A stretch of 64,000 nt of DNA, taken from VMDJ01 sp038144195. Lineage in GTDB: Bacteria; Pseudomonadota; Gammaproteobacteria; Chromatiales; Chromatiaceae. How positions within the stretch are numbered: position 1 is the stretch's first letter; every line of letters begins with the position of its first letter. Of the stretch, positions 27,488 to 36,279 are shown in pieces. The stretch covers positions 1,612,001-1,676,000 of the forward strand of contig JAYQNH010000002.1 of the NCBI GenBank assembly GCA_038144195.1, given 5' to 3'. The notes under the pieces are model-generated. The model saw only the letters and a list, made by a program, of their open reading frames with translations. It was not told the origin of the DNA and did no database searches. The position numbers and the translations under genes were made by a program.

Positions 27488-28467
27488 TCGATATTGAAAA
27501 CACACTTGCCGTGCTGCGCGAGCATGAGCTGAATAAGTGGGCAGATCACTTAGCGCCAATTCTTACGTATCAGCAAGAGAATCCACATGGCGATTTGGCT
27601 CGATGGCAGTCGGCGCTTGATGGGTTACCCATTATTCAATCTGGTGATGTTGATCTGTCTGTAGATCCAATAACAGTCAATGCCAAGCTTTCAGCTGAAG
27701 ATCAATCGAAGCTTCAGTCAGCTTTAGAAGGCTTACGCCCTTGGCGTAAAGGACCGTTTCAATTGGGTGATACGACTATCGATACAGAATGGCGTTCTGA
27801 TTGGAAGTGGGATCGCGTCCTGCCGCACATTCAATCGCTAAAGCATCGCAAAGTCTTAGATGTGGGTTGTGGTAATGGTTATCACTGTTGGCGAATGCGC
27901 CAAGAAGATCCAGCGCTTGTAGTAGGTATTGATCCCAGTTCTTTATTTACCGTGCAGTTCCATGCCGTCAAAAAACTGATTACTGATGCAGGTCGCGCTG
28001 ACCTCGCAAACAATACCCTGATGATTCCGGTCGGCTTTGAAGCGGTGCCAGATGGACTTGAGTCTTTTGATACGGTTTTTTCAATGGGTGTTTTGTATCA
28101 CCGTCGATCACCTATCGACTTTTTACAATCGCTTAAGAAAACCTTAAAGCCAGGTGGCGAGCTTGTCTTGGAGACGTTGGTTATTGAAGGGGATGCGCAA
28201 GCCTGTTTGATCCCTGAAGATCGTTATGCCCAAATGCGAAATGTTTGGTTTATTCCGAGTGTTGAGCAATTAGCGTTATATATGCAGCGCGTGGGCTTCT
28301 CAGATGTTCGCTGCGTTGACGTAAATATTACGACGACCGATGAGCAGCGCTCCACAGAATGGATGTCGTTTGATTCGCTCAGTGACTTTCTTGATCCAAA
28401 TGATCCACTTAAAACAGTGGAAGGCTACCCATCACCTATACGCGCCGTCATGATTGCAAAGGCTTAG
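27484..28467 (+). CDS. cmoB: tRNA U34 carboxymethyltransferase
   Basis: Transfers the carboxymethyl group from carboxy-SAM to 5-hydroxyuridine at tRNA position 34. It starts at the GTG overlapping cmoA (MIDIENTLAVLREHELNKWA). CmoB hallmarks are LRPWRKGPFQLGDTTIDTEW, RSDWKWDRVLPHI and the SAM motif VLDVGCGNGYHCWRM, then VFSMGVLYHRRSPIDFLQSL. All 327 residues are in one frame. It converges with lexA, the two stops overlapping by 4 bases with no terminator visible between them. Confidence 0.95.
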   Translation: MIDIENTLAVLREHELNKWADHLAPILTYQQENPHGDLARWQSALDGLPIIQSGDVDLSVDPITVNAKLSAEDQSKLQSALEGLRPWRKGPFQLGDTTIDTEWRSDWKWDRVLPHIQSLKHRKVLDVGCGNGYHCWRMRQEDPALVVGIDPSSLFTVQFHAVKKLITDAGRADLANNTLMIPVGFEAVPDGLESFDTVFSMGVLYHRRSPIDFLQSLKKTLKPGGELVLETLVIEGDAQACLIPEDRYAQMRNVWFIPSVEQLALYMQRVGFSDVRCVDVNITTTDEQRSTEWMSFDSLSDFLDPNDPLKTVEGYPSPIRAVMIAKA

Positions 28468-29106
28468 TGATAGCGACGCATCTGTCCGACAAGTACACCT
28501 TGAACTTGAACCATCTCTGCGGGGTAGTGCATGGGTGACATGCTGCTATTCGCAGGATGCAGGATGATTTCAGCACCATTTTCTCAAAGCGTTTGAGTGT
28601 TGCATCTTCATCATCAACGAGTGCGACAACAATTTCGCCATTACGTGCGGTGACGCGTTGTTCAATGACAACCCAATCGCCATCAAAGATGCCTTCTTCA
28701 ATCATTGAGTCACCTTTACCTCAAGTACATAGCATGGACCTGATGAACGAAGTGCAGGTGGTACAGACATCGTCTCGTGACCGGCAATAGCGGAGATCGG
28801 TTGACCCGCTGCGATACGACCATAAAAGGGCAGCTCATCTTCGTCATTTGCTGCAAAGCTTGGTTCAAGCTCAACGGTGCTTTCTTCGTTTGAGGTCAGG
28901 CGAACACCGCGGCGTAAATTATTCATCGGTTCGATCAGGCCGGCTTCGATCAAGGCATGTAGTTGTTTGTGCAAAGAGCCTCGTGACTTCAAGCCCAGTG
29001 CGGTGCAGAGTTCATCCAGTGTTGGTGGATGTGGCATATCCGGCAGATTGTCTTTGAGGTAATCGTAGATTTCCTGCTGACGGCAGGTGAGTTTCGGCTG
29101 TGACAT
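28464..29106 (-). CDS. lexA: LexA repressor of the SOS response (two frameshifts)
   Basis: Self-cleaving transcription repressor of DNA-damage genes. I chose ATG 29106 (MSQPKLTCRQQEIYDYLKD), with GGAG 6 bases upstream. The recognition-helix region reads LGLKSRGSLHKQLHALIEAG, clearly different from the SPNAAEEHLKAL type of E. coli, so a different operator is expected. The cleavage site is Ala-Gly in RIAAGQPISA, the catalytic Ser is in GDSMIEEGIFDGDW and the catalytic Lys region is VTARNGEIVVALVDDEDATL. Two missing bases in A runs (near 28712 and 28590) break the frame; the restored protein has 214 residues ending VLVGQMRRYH. Confidence 0.93.
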
Positions 29107-29135
29107 GGTGTGCTCCATGGGATCGAGTTCTCAAT

Positions 29136-29172
29136 TTGTTCTACATTATAGAACAAAAACAGAACGCGTCTA
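29136..29172 (-). promoter_or_regulatory. lexA promoter with candidate LexA operator
   Basis: On minus: TAGACG (29167-29172), 16 bases, TATAAT (29145-29150). The palindrome TTGTTCTA-(5)-TAGAACAA (29136-29156) covers the -10. A further GAAC at 29162 makes a GAAC-N7-GAAC pair (29151-29165), the direct-repeat form known for alphaproteobacterial LexA (GTTC-N7-GTTC). It lies 30-60 bases before the lexA ATG, as expected for autoregulation. The E. coli CTGT-N8-ACAG box is not present. Confidence 0.65.
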
Positions 29173-29180
29173 GCGATTAA

Positions 29181-29471
29181 TTACGCTTTAACCAAATAAA
29201 AGCTGAAGTGCTGGAGCAGGGGGATGCAGTGTTTGAGCGTGTTAGCTTTTTTGAGCGCAAGTGCCGTTTTAGCAACGATCGGGAAATGACCTTTGCTGAC
29301 ATCCGATGCAGGTGCAAAACGAATTAATAAAGTTCGATCTGATGGATGCTTGGCTGCCCAATGTTCAATCAAGTCGACAATCTGGCGCTCTGAGTGATCA
29401 TTTAAGGTGATTTGATCATCAATTTGCAGCTCTTCGAGGCGGATATCGGGTGAAAAGAAGTCGGTCGTCAT
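29181..29471 (-). CDS. Hypothetical protein upstream of lexA
   Basis: 96 residues, no family recognised. It starts MTTDFFSPDIRLEELQIDDQ and has no transmembrane helix or signal peptide. It contains DLIEHWAAKHPSDRTLLIRF, suggesting a small alpha/beta cytoplasmic protein. It lies on the same strand as lexA, but the lexA promoter and operator sit between them, so they are probably separate units. In Pseudomonas the neighbour of lexA is sulA; this sequence does not show SulA features. The sthA gene diverges from it, 91 bases away. Confidence 0.5.
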   Translation of the reverse strand: MTTDFFSPDIRLEELQIDDQITLNDHSERQIVDLIEHWAAKHPSDRTLLIRFAPASDVSKGHFPIVAKTALALKKANTLKHCIPLLQHFSFYLVKA

Positions 29472-29562
29472 TGATGATGCAAATACTGTCTTGCTTACTG
29501 ATGCCTCTATAGTAACGGCTGATAAAAATGAGTTATCGCTTTTTTATTTCAGGAGAGAATAA

Positions 29563-30956
29563 GTGGCACAGTCTTTTGATGTGATTGTTATCGGATCAGG
29601 ACCTGGTGGCGAAGGTGCAGCAATGCAGCTAGCTAAGCAAGATAAGCGTGTCGCAATTATCGAATCTTTTCCTCAGCTTGGCGGTAACTGTACGCACAAA
29701 GGCACCATCCCCAGTAAGGCCTTACGTCACTCAATTCAGATGGTGGCTGAATACCGCCAAAATCCATTGTTTGAGAAATGCATCAATCGGATGGATATCT
29801 CATGGCCTGATCTATTGCGCAGCTCTAATCGTGTGATTGAAAAGCACGTCACCATGCGCGAACGTTTTTATTCGCGTAACAATGTTGAAGTCTTCAGCGG
29901 CGAAGGCTATTTCATCGATGAGCATACGGTGGGTGTAAAGGGTCATGATGATGAGCAGATAGAGCTCAAAGCGGACCACATCATCATCGCGACAGGCTCA
30001 CGTCCTTACCGTCCACCGGAAGTCAATTTTGATCACCCTTGTATTGTCGATAGCGACACCGTTCTAGAGCTGCAACGTACACCGCGTCGCGTCACCATTT
30101 ATGGTGCCGGTGTTATTGGTTGTGAGTATGCATCGATCTTTGCCAATCTCGATGTGAAGGTAAATTTGGTTGATACGCGAGATCGTCTGCTGTCGTTTTT
30201 AGATGACGAAATTACCGACGCCTTGAGCTATCACTTACGTGATCAGGGCGTAGTGATCATGCATAACGAACAGTTTGATTCGGTTGAAGAGCATCCGGGC
30301 TCGGTCACCTTAAAGCTCAAATCAGGCAAAGAGGTGCAATCGGATTTGTTGTTCTGGGCCAATGGTCGAAGCGGTATCACCGAAAATCTCAATCTTGGTG
30401 CGATTGATCTAGCGGTTAACTCTCGAGGTCAGTTTGATGTGAACGAGCAGTTCCAAACCAAGTATCCACATATCTTTGCAGTGGGTGATGTAGCGGGGCC
30501 GCCTGCCTTAGCCAGTGCGTCGTATGATCAAGGGCGCTTTGTCGGTCAGATTATTTCTAATGGCAAGTCTGATTGGCGTCTGATTGATGATGTTCCTAAC
30601 GGTATCTACACCAACCCAGAGATCAGCTCGATTGGCATGACTGAAGCGGAGCTAACAGAAAAAACATTCCTTACGAAGTAGGGCGTGCTGAGTTTAAGAA
30701 TCTCTCTCGTGCGCAAATTCAGAACAGAAAGGTCGGCATGCTAAAGCTGCTGTTTCACCGCGATACGCTAGAGCTGTTGGGTATTCATTGTTTTGGTGCG
30801 CAGGCGTCTGAAATTGTGCACATCGGTCAGGCCATCATGTCGCAACAGGGAGAGGCGAATACGGTGAAGTATTTTGCTGAAACGACCTTCAATTACCCCA
30901 CCATGGCGGAAGCCTATCGCGTGGCAGCCTTGTACGGGCTGAATCGTATTAGTTAA
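29563..30956 (+). CDS. sthA: Soluble pyridine nucleotide transhydrogenase (one frameshift)
   Basis: Soluble FAD enzyme that moves hydride from NADPH to NAD and back. It starts at GTG 29563 (MAQSFDVIVIGSGPGGEGAA) with AGGAGAG upstream. The FAD motif GSGPGG is at the N terminus and the second nucleotide motif is YGAGVIGCEYASIFANLDV. As in SthA, only one Cys is left where disulfide reductases have two (GGNCTHKGTIPSKALRH). The frame breaks near 30667 (A7 read as A6); the dimerisation domain continues as NIPYEVGRAEFKNLSRAQIQ to the stop at 30956. The restored length is 464 residues. It may balance the NADPH made by the malic enzyme encoded 16 kb on. Confidence 0.94.
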
Positions 30957-31051
30957 TTAGCGTTTGATTACATAAGCTTGATTTCTTTTAAGTATTGAAA
31001 TTTCTCGGGGCTAGACCTCTATGGTTGAGCTGCCTTTGCCCATACACTCCC

Positions 31052-31063
31052 ATTGTCGACAAT
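31052..31063 (+). promoter_or_regulatory. GntR-type operator upstream of ppsA
   Basis: A perfect palindrome ATTGTCGACAAT, 36 bases before the ppsA ATG. The same core occurs twice before prpE. A GT-N2-AC centre is typical of FCD-type GntR regulators, and such a regulator is encoded in the prp operon. Confidence 0.6.
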
Positions 31064-31099
31064 TGTGATTGTCATAACCGTAACCCTTCGAGGAAAAGG

Positions 31100-33465
31100 A
31101 TGAACGAATACATACTGGGTTTGCACGAAGTGCAAATGAGCGATGTTGATCGAGTAGGTGGTAAGAACGCTTCTCTCGGTGAAATGATTCGCAACCTAAC
31201 AATGGATGGTCAGGTCAAAGTGCCAGGTGGTTTTGCGACAACAGCTCACGCGTATCGTGAGTTTTTAGCGCACGAGGGTTTGGCTGATCGTATTAATAAA
31301 GCGTTAGATGAGCTGGATGTTGATGATGTAAAGCGTCTAGCGGAAGTTGGCGCACAAATTCGTGGTTGGGTTATGGATACACCATTCCCGCCAGCGTTTG
31401 AGTCTGCACTGGAATCAGCTTATGCAGAACTTGAAAAAGAATACGGCACTGACGTTAGCTGGGCAGTTCGCTCATCGGCGACGGCAGAAGACTTACCCGA
31501 TGCCTCTTTCGCGGGTCAGCAAGAAACCGTTCTTAATGTAAAGGTTTGGCGCACATCAAAGAATGTGTGCATGAGGTATTTGCCTCGTTATTCAACGATC
31601 GCGCGATCGCTTATCGCGTTCACCAAGGGTTTGATCATTCGTTGGTGGCACTATCAGCTGGCGTACAGAAGATGATTCGTTCTGATATCGGTGCTAGTGG
31701 CGTTATGTTTACCCTCGATACCGAAAGTGGTTTCCGCGATGCCGTGTTTGTTACCGGTAGTTACGGTCTTGGTGAGATGGTGGTGCAGGGTGCAGTTAAC
31801 CCAGATGAATTTTATGTTCACAAGCCAACCTTAGCTGCGGGCAAGCCAGCGGTGCTGCGTCGTAATGTCGGTGGTAAAGCGATCAAAATGATTTACTCAA
31901 ACGGCGGTCCTAAGCCGGTTGAGATCGTGAATGTCGAAGAAGCGCAACGTGGTTTGTTCTGTATTACCGATGAGCAAGTGGAAGAGTTATCACGTCAGGC
32001 AGTTGCGATTGAGAAACACTACGAGCGTCCTATGGATATCGAGTGGGCGCTTGATGGTGGCGATGGTCAGCTTTACATCGTTCAAGCACGTCCAGAAACA
32101 GTTCAAAGTCGCACCGGTAATGTCCTTGAGCGCTATGCGTAGAAAGGTACTGGCAAGGTGCTTTCAGAAGGTCGTTCAATCGGTGAGCGCATTGGTTCAG
32201 GTGTTGCCAAGATCATCCACAGCTTGGATGACATGGATAAGATCCAGCCAGGTGACGTTTTGATTACCGACATGACCGACCCAGACTGGGAGCCGATCAT
32301 GAAACGTGCCGCAGCGATTGTGACTAATCGTGGTGGTCGTACCTGTCACGCAGCAATCATTGCACGCGAGTTGGGTGTGCCTGCGGTTGTGGGTTGTGGT
32401 GATGTTACTGAAACCGTGACCGATGGTGCGCCTGTCACAGTGTCTTGTGCAGAAGGTGATACTGGTTTCGTTTACGAAGGCGAGATTCCTTTCGGGATCA
32501 ACCGCGTTGAGCTCGATAGCATGCCTGATGTGCCTCTTAAGATAATGATGAACGTGGGCAACCCAGAGCGTGCCTTTAGCTTTGCTCAAATCCCGAATGC
32601 GGGTGTTGGCTTGGCGCGTTTGGAATTTGTGATTAACAACATGGTGGGTGTTCACCCTAAAGCCTTGTTGGACTTCGATAAGCTGACAGATGCTGATCTT
32701 AAGGCAACTATTGGTAAGCGTATTGAAGCATACGGCGCGCCACGCGATTACTTTGTTAAGCGAGTAATTGAAGGTGTTTCTACTCTGGCAGCGGCATTTG
32801 CGCCAGGTCCTGTCATTTTGCGTATGTCTGATTTTAAGTCGAATGAATATGCAAACTTGATCGGCGGTACCTTGTACGAGCCAGAAGAAGAAAACCCAAT
32901 GATTGGTTTCCGTGGTGCATCTCGTTATATCTCTGACAGCTTCCGTGAATGCTTCGAGATGGAGTGTGAAGCGATTCGTTTAGTTCGCGAAACTATGGGT
33001 CTGACCAATCTACAGGTGATGATCCCCTTCGTACGTACTTTGGATGAAGCACAGCAAGTTATCGAACTGTTAGGCAAGAACGGTCTGAAGCGTGGTGAGA
33101 ATGGTCTGAAGATCATCATGATGTGCGAGTTGCCATCGAATGCAGTGCTTGCCGATGAGTTTCTTGAGTACTTCGATGGTTTCTCAATTGGCTCGAACGA
33201 TATGACGCAGCTGACCCTAGGTCTTGACCGTGACTCGGCATTGATCGCACACAGCTTCGATGAGCGTAACCCTGCGGTATTGAAGATGTTGTCGATGGCC
33301 ATTCAGGCGGCACGCAAAGCCAATAAGTACATTGGTATTTGTGGTCAGGGTCCTTCGGATCATCCAGATCTGGCCAAGTGGTTGTTGGATCAGGGCATCG
33401 AAAGCGTTTCCTTAAACCCGGATACGGTTATCGATACCTGGCTGCATTTGGCAGAGCAGTCGTAA
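31100..33465 (+). CDS. ppsA: Phosphoenolpyruvate synthase (one frameshift and one internal TAG)
   Basis: Makes phosphoenolpyruvate from pyruvate and ATP for gluconeogenesis. It starts MNEYILGLHEVQMSDVDRVG after GGAAAAGG. The domains in order are an ATP-grasp domain (VGGKNASLGEMI; SWAVRSSATAEDLPDASFAG), the phosphohistidine domain (NRGGRTCHAAIIARELG, His catalytic) and the PEP-binding TIM barrel (SIGSNDMTQLTLGLDRDS; GICGQGPSDHPDL). One A is missing near 31541, where NVK joins GLAHIKECVHEVF. In addition a TAG at 32140-32142 interrupts the same frame between ERYA and KGTGKVLSEGRSIG, where relatives have Leu. The restored length is 788 residues. A terminator follows. Confidence 0.93.
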
Positions 33466-33484
33466 ACGCTTAAAAAGCCTAAAG

Positions 33485-33532
33485 AAAAATGGTTCGTCTG
33501 CCTCGGGATTCGGACCATTTTTTTATCAGCAA
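33485..33532 (+). terminator. Intrinsic terminator after ppsA
   Basis: AAAAATGGTTCG-loop-CGGACCATTTTT, a 9-11-bp stem with one G-T pair, followed by seven T. It isolates ppsA from the prp operon, whose regulatory region follows at once. Confidence 0.85.
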
Positions 33533-33538
33533 ATTCTA

Positions 33539-33554
33539 ATATTGTTGACAATAT
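33539..33554 (+). promoter_or_regulatory. GntR-type operator 1 of the prp operon
   Basis: ATATTGT-TG-ACAATAT, arms of 7 bp identical in complement, core ATTGTTGACAAT. It lies about 100 bases before the prpE ATG, and TTGACA inside it may also be a -35 box. Confidence 0.6.
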
Positions 33555-33602
33555 TGAAAGATTAAATGGGTGTAAATCAAAAAAAGCCGGTTCAACCGCT
33601 AA

Positions 33603-33616
33603 AATTGTCGACAATT
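33603..33616 (+). promoter_or_regulatory. GntR-type operator 2 of the prp operon
   Basis: AATTGTCGACAATT, a perfect 14-bp palindrome, 39 bases before prpE and 64 bases (about six helical turns) from the first site. This spacing would allow cooperative binding. Confidence 0.65.
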
Positions 33617-33654
33617 AAATTGTAGTCATCAATAAAAAACACCGGGAGATAACC

Positions 33655-35547
33655 ATGTCGATCTATCAGGATCTCTATCAGCAATCCATCAATGACCCAG
33701 AAGCCTTTTGGGGTGAAGCGGCGAGTCATCTCGAATGGTTCAAGCCAGCTGACAAGATTTTGGATATGGATGCCAAGCCGGTTCCGCGCTGGTTTGTGGG
33801 TGGTAAGTTCAATACCTGTCATAACGCGTTGGATCGTCATGTCGAAGCGGGCAATGGTGAGCGCAATGCCTTGATCTACGATTCACCGGTCACTGGCAAT
33901 GCAAAGACCTATACCTACAGTGAATTGCGTGACGCAGTTGCTAAGTTTGCTGGTGTGCTTCGAGCTCAAGGTGTTGAGAAAGGTGATCGCGTCTTGGTTT
34001 ATATGCCAATGATTCCGGAAGCGGCTATCGCGATGCTCGCTTGTGCGCGTTTAGGTGCGATTCACTCCGTTGTATTTGGTGGCTTTGCGGCTAATGAGTT
34101 AGCGACGCGTATCAATGATGCACAACCAAAAGCGATTGTGAGTGCATCTTGTGGTATCGAGCCAAACCGCGTTGTTGAGTACAAGCCATTGCTTGATGAG
34201 GCAATCGAGCTTTCAACGCACAAGCCTTCAAGCTGCGTGATTTATGCGCGTCCACAAGCTGAAGCAACATTGATCGAAGGTCGCGACATTGATTGGATGA
34301 CTGCAGTTGAGTCAGCAGAGCCAACCGAGTGTGTGCCAGTTGATGCAACTGACCCGCTCTATATTTTGTATACCTCGGGTACAACAGGTCAGCCTAAAGG
34401 TGTAGTGCGTGATAACGGTGGCCACGCGGTCGCAATGCACTGGACCATGAAAGGTATCTATAACGTTGAGCCGGGTGATGTTTACTGGGCAGCTTCTGAC
34501 GTAGGTTGGGTTGTTGGTCACAGCTACATTGTTTATGCACCATTACTCGCAGGTTGTACGACCGTGATGTATGAAGGTAAACCTGTTGGCACACCTGATC
34601 CAGGTGCTTTCTGGCGAGTGATTGAACAATACAAAGTCAAAGTGTTGTTCACGGCACCAACCGCATTCCGCGCAATCAAGAAAGAAGATCCGGATGCGGA
34701 ATACATTAAGAAATATGATCTCTCTTGTATGGAGTCGTTGTTCCTTGCAGGTGAGCGTTGTGATCCAGACACCTTATTCTGGGCGCGCGACAAGCTCGGT
34801 AAGCCAGTTGTTGACCACTGGTGGCAGACAGAGACTGGCTGGGGTATTGCGGCGAATCCATTAGGTATTGAGCCGATGGAAGTTAAGCCTGGCTCACCAA
34901 CGGTTGCGATGCCGGGTTATGACGTTCAAGTGTTGGACGAAGAGGGTAACGAAAAGGCAGCAGGGGATATGGGTAATATCGTGGTTAAGTTACCAATGCC
35001 ACCATCGTGTTTGCCAACACTGTGGAATAACGATCAACGCTTTATCGATTCGTATCTATCTAAATACCCAGGCTACTACCTAACCGGTGATGCTGGATTT
35101 AAAGATGAAGATGGCTACCTATGGATCATGTCGCGTACTGACGACGTGATTAACGTTGCAGGTCACCGTTTATCAACTGGTGCGATGGAAGAGGTTCTCG
35201 CAGGTCATGCGGATATCGCTGAATGTGCGGTTATCGGTGTTGCTGATGCGCTTAAAGGCCAGATGCCTTTGGGTATGGTTGTGCTTAAAGCCGGTGTCGA
35301 TCGCGACATGGATGAGCTTCGCAAAGAGTTAATTCAGCGCGTGCGCGATCTGATTGGTCCTGTGGCGGCATTCAAGCTCGTTACGGTTGTTAAGCGTTTG
35401 CCAAAGACGCGTTCGGGCAAGATTTTACGTGGCACCATGTCGAGCATTGCTGACGGTACCGAGTGGAAAATGCCAGCGACCATCGATGATCCTGCGATCC
35501 TGGATGAGATTACCGAAGCACTTCAGGGTTTAGGTTACGCCAAGTAA
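33655..35547 (+). CDS. prpE: Propionyl-CoA synthetase
   Basis: Activates propionate to propionyl-CoA with ATP; a member of the acyl-adenylate (acetyl-CoA synthetase) family. It starts MSIYQDLYQQSINDPEAFWG. The adenylation motif is LYILYTSGTTGQPKGVVRDN, the core motif YYLTGDAGFKDEDGYLWIMS, and the catalytic lysine is in KTRSGKILRGTM. PrpE rather than Acs is supported by the 630-residue length, the GVVRDNGGHAVAM segment and by the prpBC-acnD-prpF operon that follows. The frame is intact. The 189-base region upstream holds the ppsA terminator and two GntR palindromes. The stop touches the next gene directly. Confidence 0.92.
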   Translation: MSIYQDLYQQSINDPEAFWGEAASHLEWFKPADKILDMDAKPVPRWFVGGKFNTCHNALDRHVEAGNGERNALIYDSPVTGNAKTYTYSELRDAVAKFAGVLRAQGVEKGDRVLVYMPMIPEAAIAMLACARLGAIHSVVFGGFAANELATRINDAQPKAIVSASCGIEPNRVVEYKPLLDEAIELSTHKPSSCVIYARPQAEATLIEGRDIDWMTAVESAEPTECVPVDATDPLYILYTSGTTGQPKGVVRDNGGHAVAMHWTMKGIYNVEPGDVYWAASDVGWVVGHSYIVYAPLLAGCTTVMYEGKPVGTPDPGAFWRVIEQYKVKVLFTAPTAFRAIKKEDPDAEYIKKYDLSCMESLFLAGERCDPDTLFWARDKLGKPVVDHWWQTETGWGIAANPLGIEPMEVKPGSPTVAMPGYDVQVLDEEGNEKAAGDMGNIVVKLPMPPSCLPTLWNNDQRFIDSYLSKYPGYYLTGDAGFKDEDGYLWIMSRTDDVINVAGHRLSTGAMEEVLAGHADIAECAVIGVADALKGQMPLGMVVLKAGVDRDMDELRKELIQRVRDLIGPVAAFKLVTVVKRLPKTRSGKILRGTMSSIADGTEWKMPATIDDPAILDEITEALQGLGYAK

Positions 35548-36219
35548 ATGGCTGTTAGCGTTGAACATTTGAAAACCATACCGGAGCGGGTATTCCAACA
35601 GCTGCGTGAAGCAATTGTTGAAGGCACGATTCCGGCAGGTACCAAGATCAGCGAGGCTGAGCTTGCGCAAACCTATGGCATAAGCCGTGGTCCTTTGCGT
35701 GAAGCGATTAGTCAGCTTGCGGCAATGGGCTTGGTTGAACGTCGTGCCAATGTGGGTGCGCGTGTGATTCAAATGAGCAGCGACCATTTGCTCGATATCT
35801 TCCGTGTGCGCGAAGCGCTTGAAGGCATGGCGGCACGTCTAGCTGCAGCCAAGATGACGCCTGAGCAAGTTCAGACCTTAATGGAGACACTTGATCAGCA
35901 CGGCGAAACGATCAATGAAGATGCGGGCAATAACTATTTTCAAGAGTCAGGCGATCTCGATTTCCACTATCAAGTGGTGATGGGAAGCGGTAGCGATCAT
36001 TTGATCAAGTTGCTGTGTAACGACCTGTATTACCTCGTGCGTTTGTATCGATATCAATTTGGCATGCGCAGCAAGCGTGGACCAATTGCGATCGTTGAAC
36101 ATCGCAATATCGCCGAAGCGATTGCCAGAGGTGATGGCGAGATGGCTGAGCTCTTAATGCGATCGCACATACGTGCGTCTCGTGAAAACGTAGAACGATT
36201 ACTTACACAACAGAATTGA
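35548..36219 (+). CDS. prpR: GntR-family regulator of the propionate operon
   Basis: 223-residue FCD-type GntR transcription factor. The N-terminal winged helix is VFQQLREAIVEGTIPAGTKI with SEAELAQTYGISRGPLREAI; the C-terminal FCD ligand domain has DIFRVREALEGMAARLAA, DLDFHYQVVMGSGSDHLIKL and EHRNIAEAIARGDGEMAELL. It sits within the operon between prpE and prpB with no gap after prpE, so it would be autoregulated. A GntR PrpR is typical of marine gammaproteobacterial prp operons, in contrast to the sigma54-type PrpR of E. coli. Probable targets are the ATTGTnGACAAT palindromes before prpE and ppsA; its effector (methylcitrate or propionyl-CoA) is not visible. Confidence 0.85.
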   Translation: MAVSVEHLKTIPERVFQQLREAIVEGTIPAGTKISEAELAQTYGISRGPLREAISQLAAMGLVERRANVGARVIQMSSDHLLDIFRVREALEGMAARLAAAKMTPEQVQTLMETLDQHGETINEDAGNNYFQESGDLDFHYQVVMGSGSDHLIKLLCNDLYYLVRLYRYQFGMRSKRGPIAIVEHRNIAEAIARGDGEMAELLMRSHIRASRENVERLLTQQN

Positions 36220-36279
36220 GTAATCCAAACCTCATCCGCTTTCACAAGAAGTGTGATGACTTTTGAGAAGGAAAGAAAT

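Noticed and set aside
32140..32142. TAG in ppsA as pyrrolysine or recoding
   Set aside because: No pyl genes or recoding structure are seen, relatives have Leu there, and the contig has many base errors.
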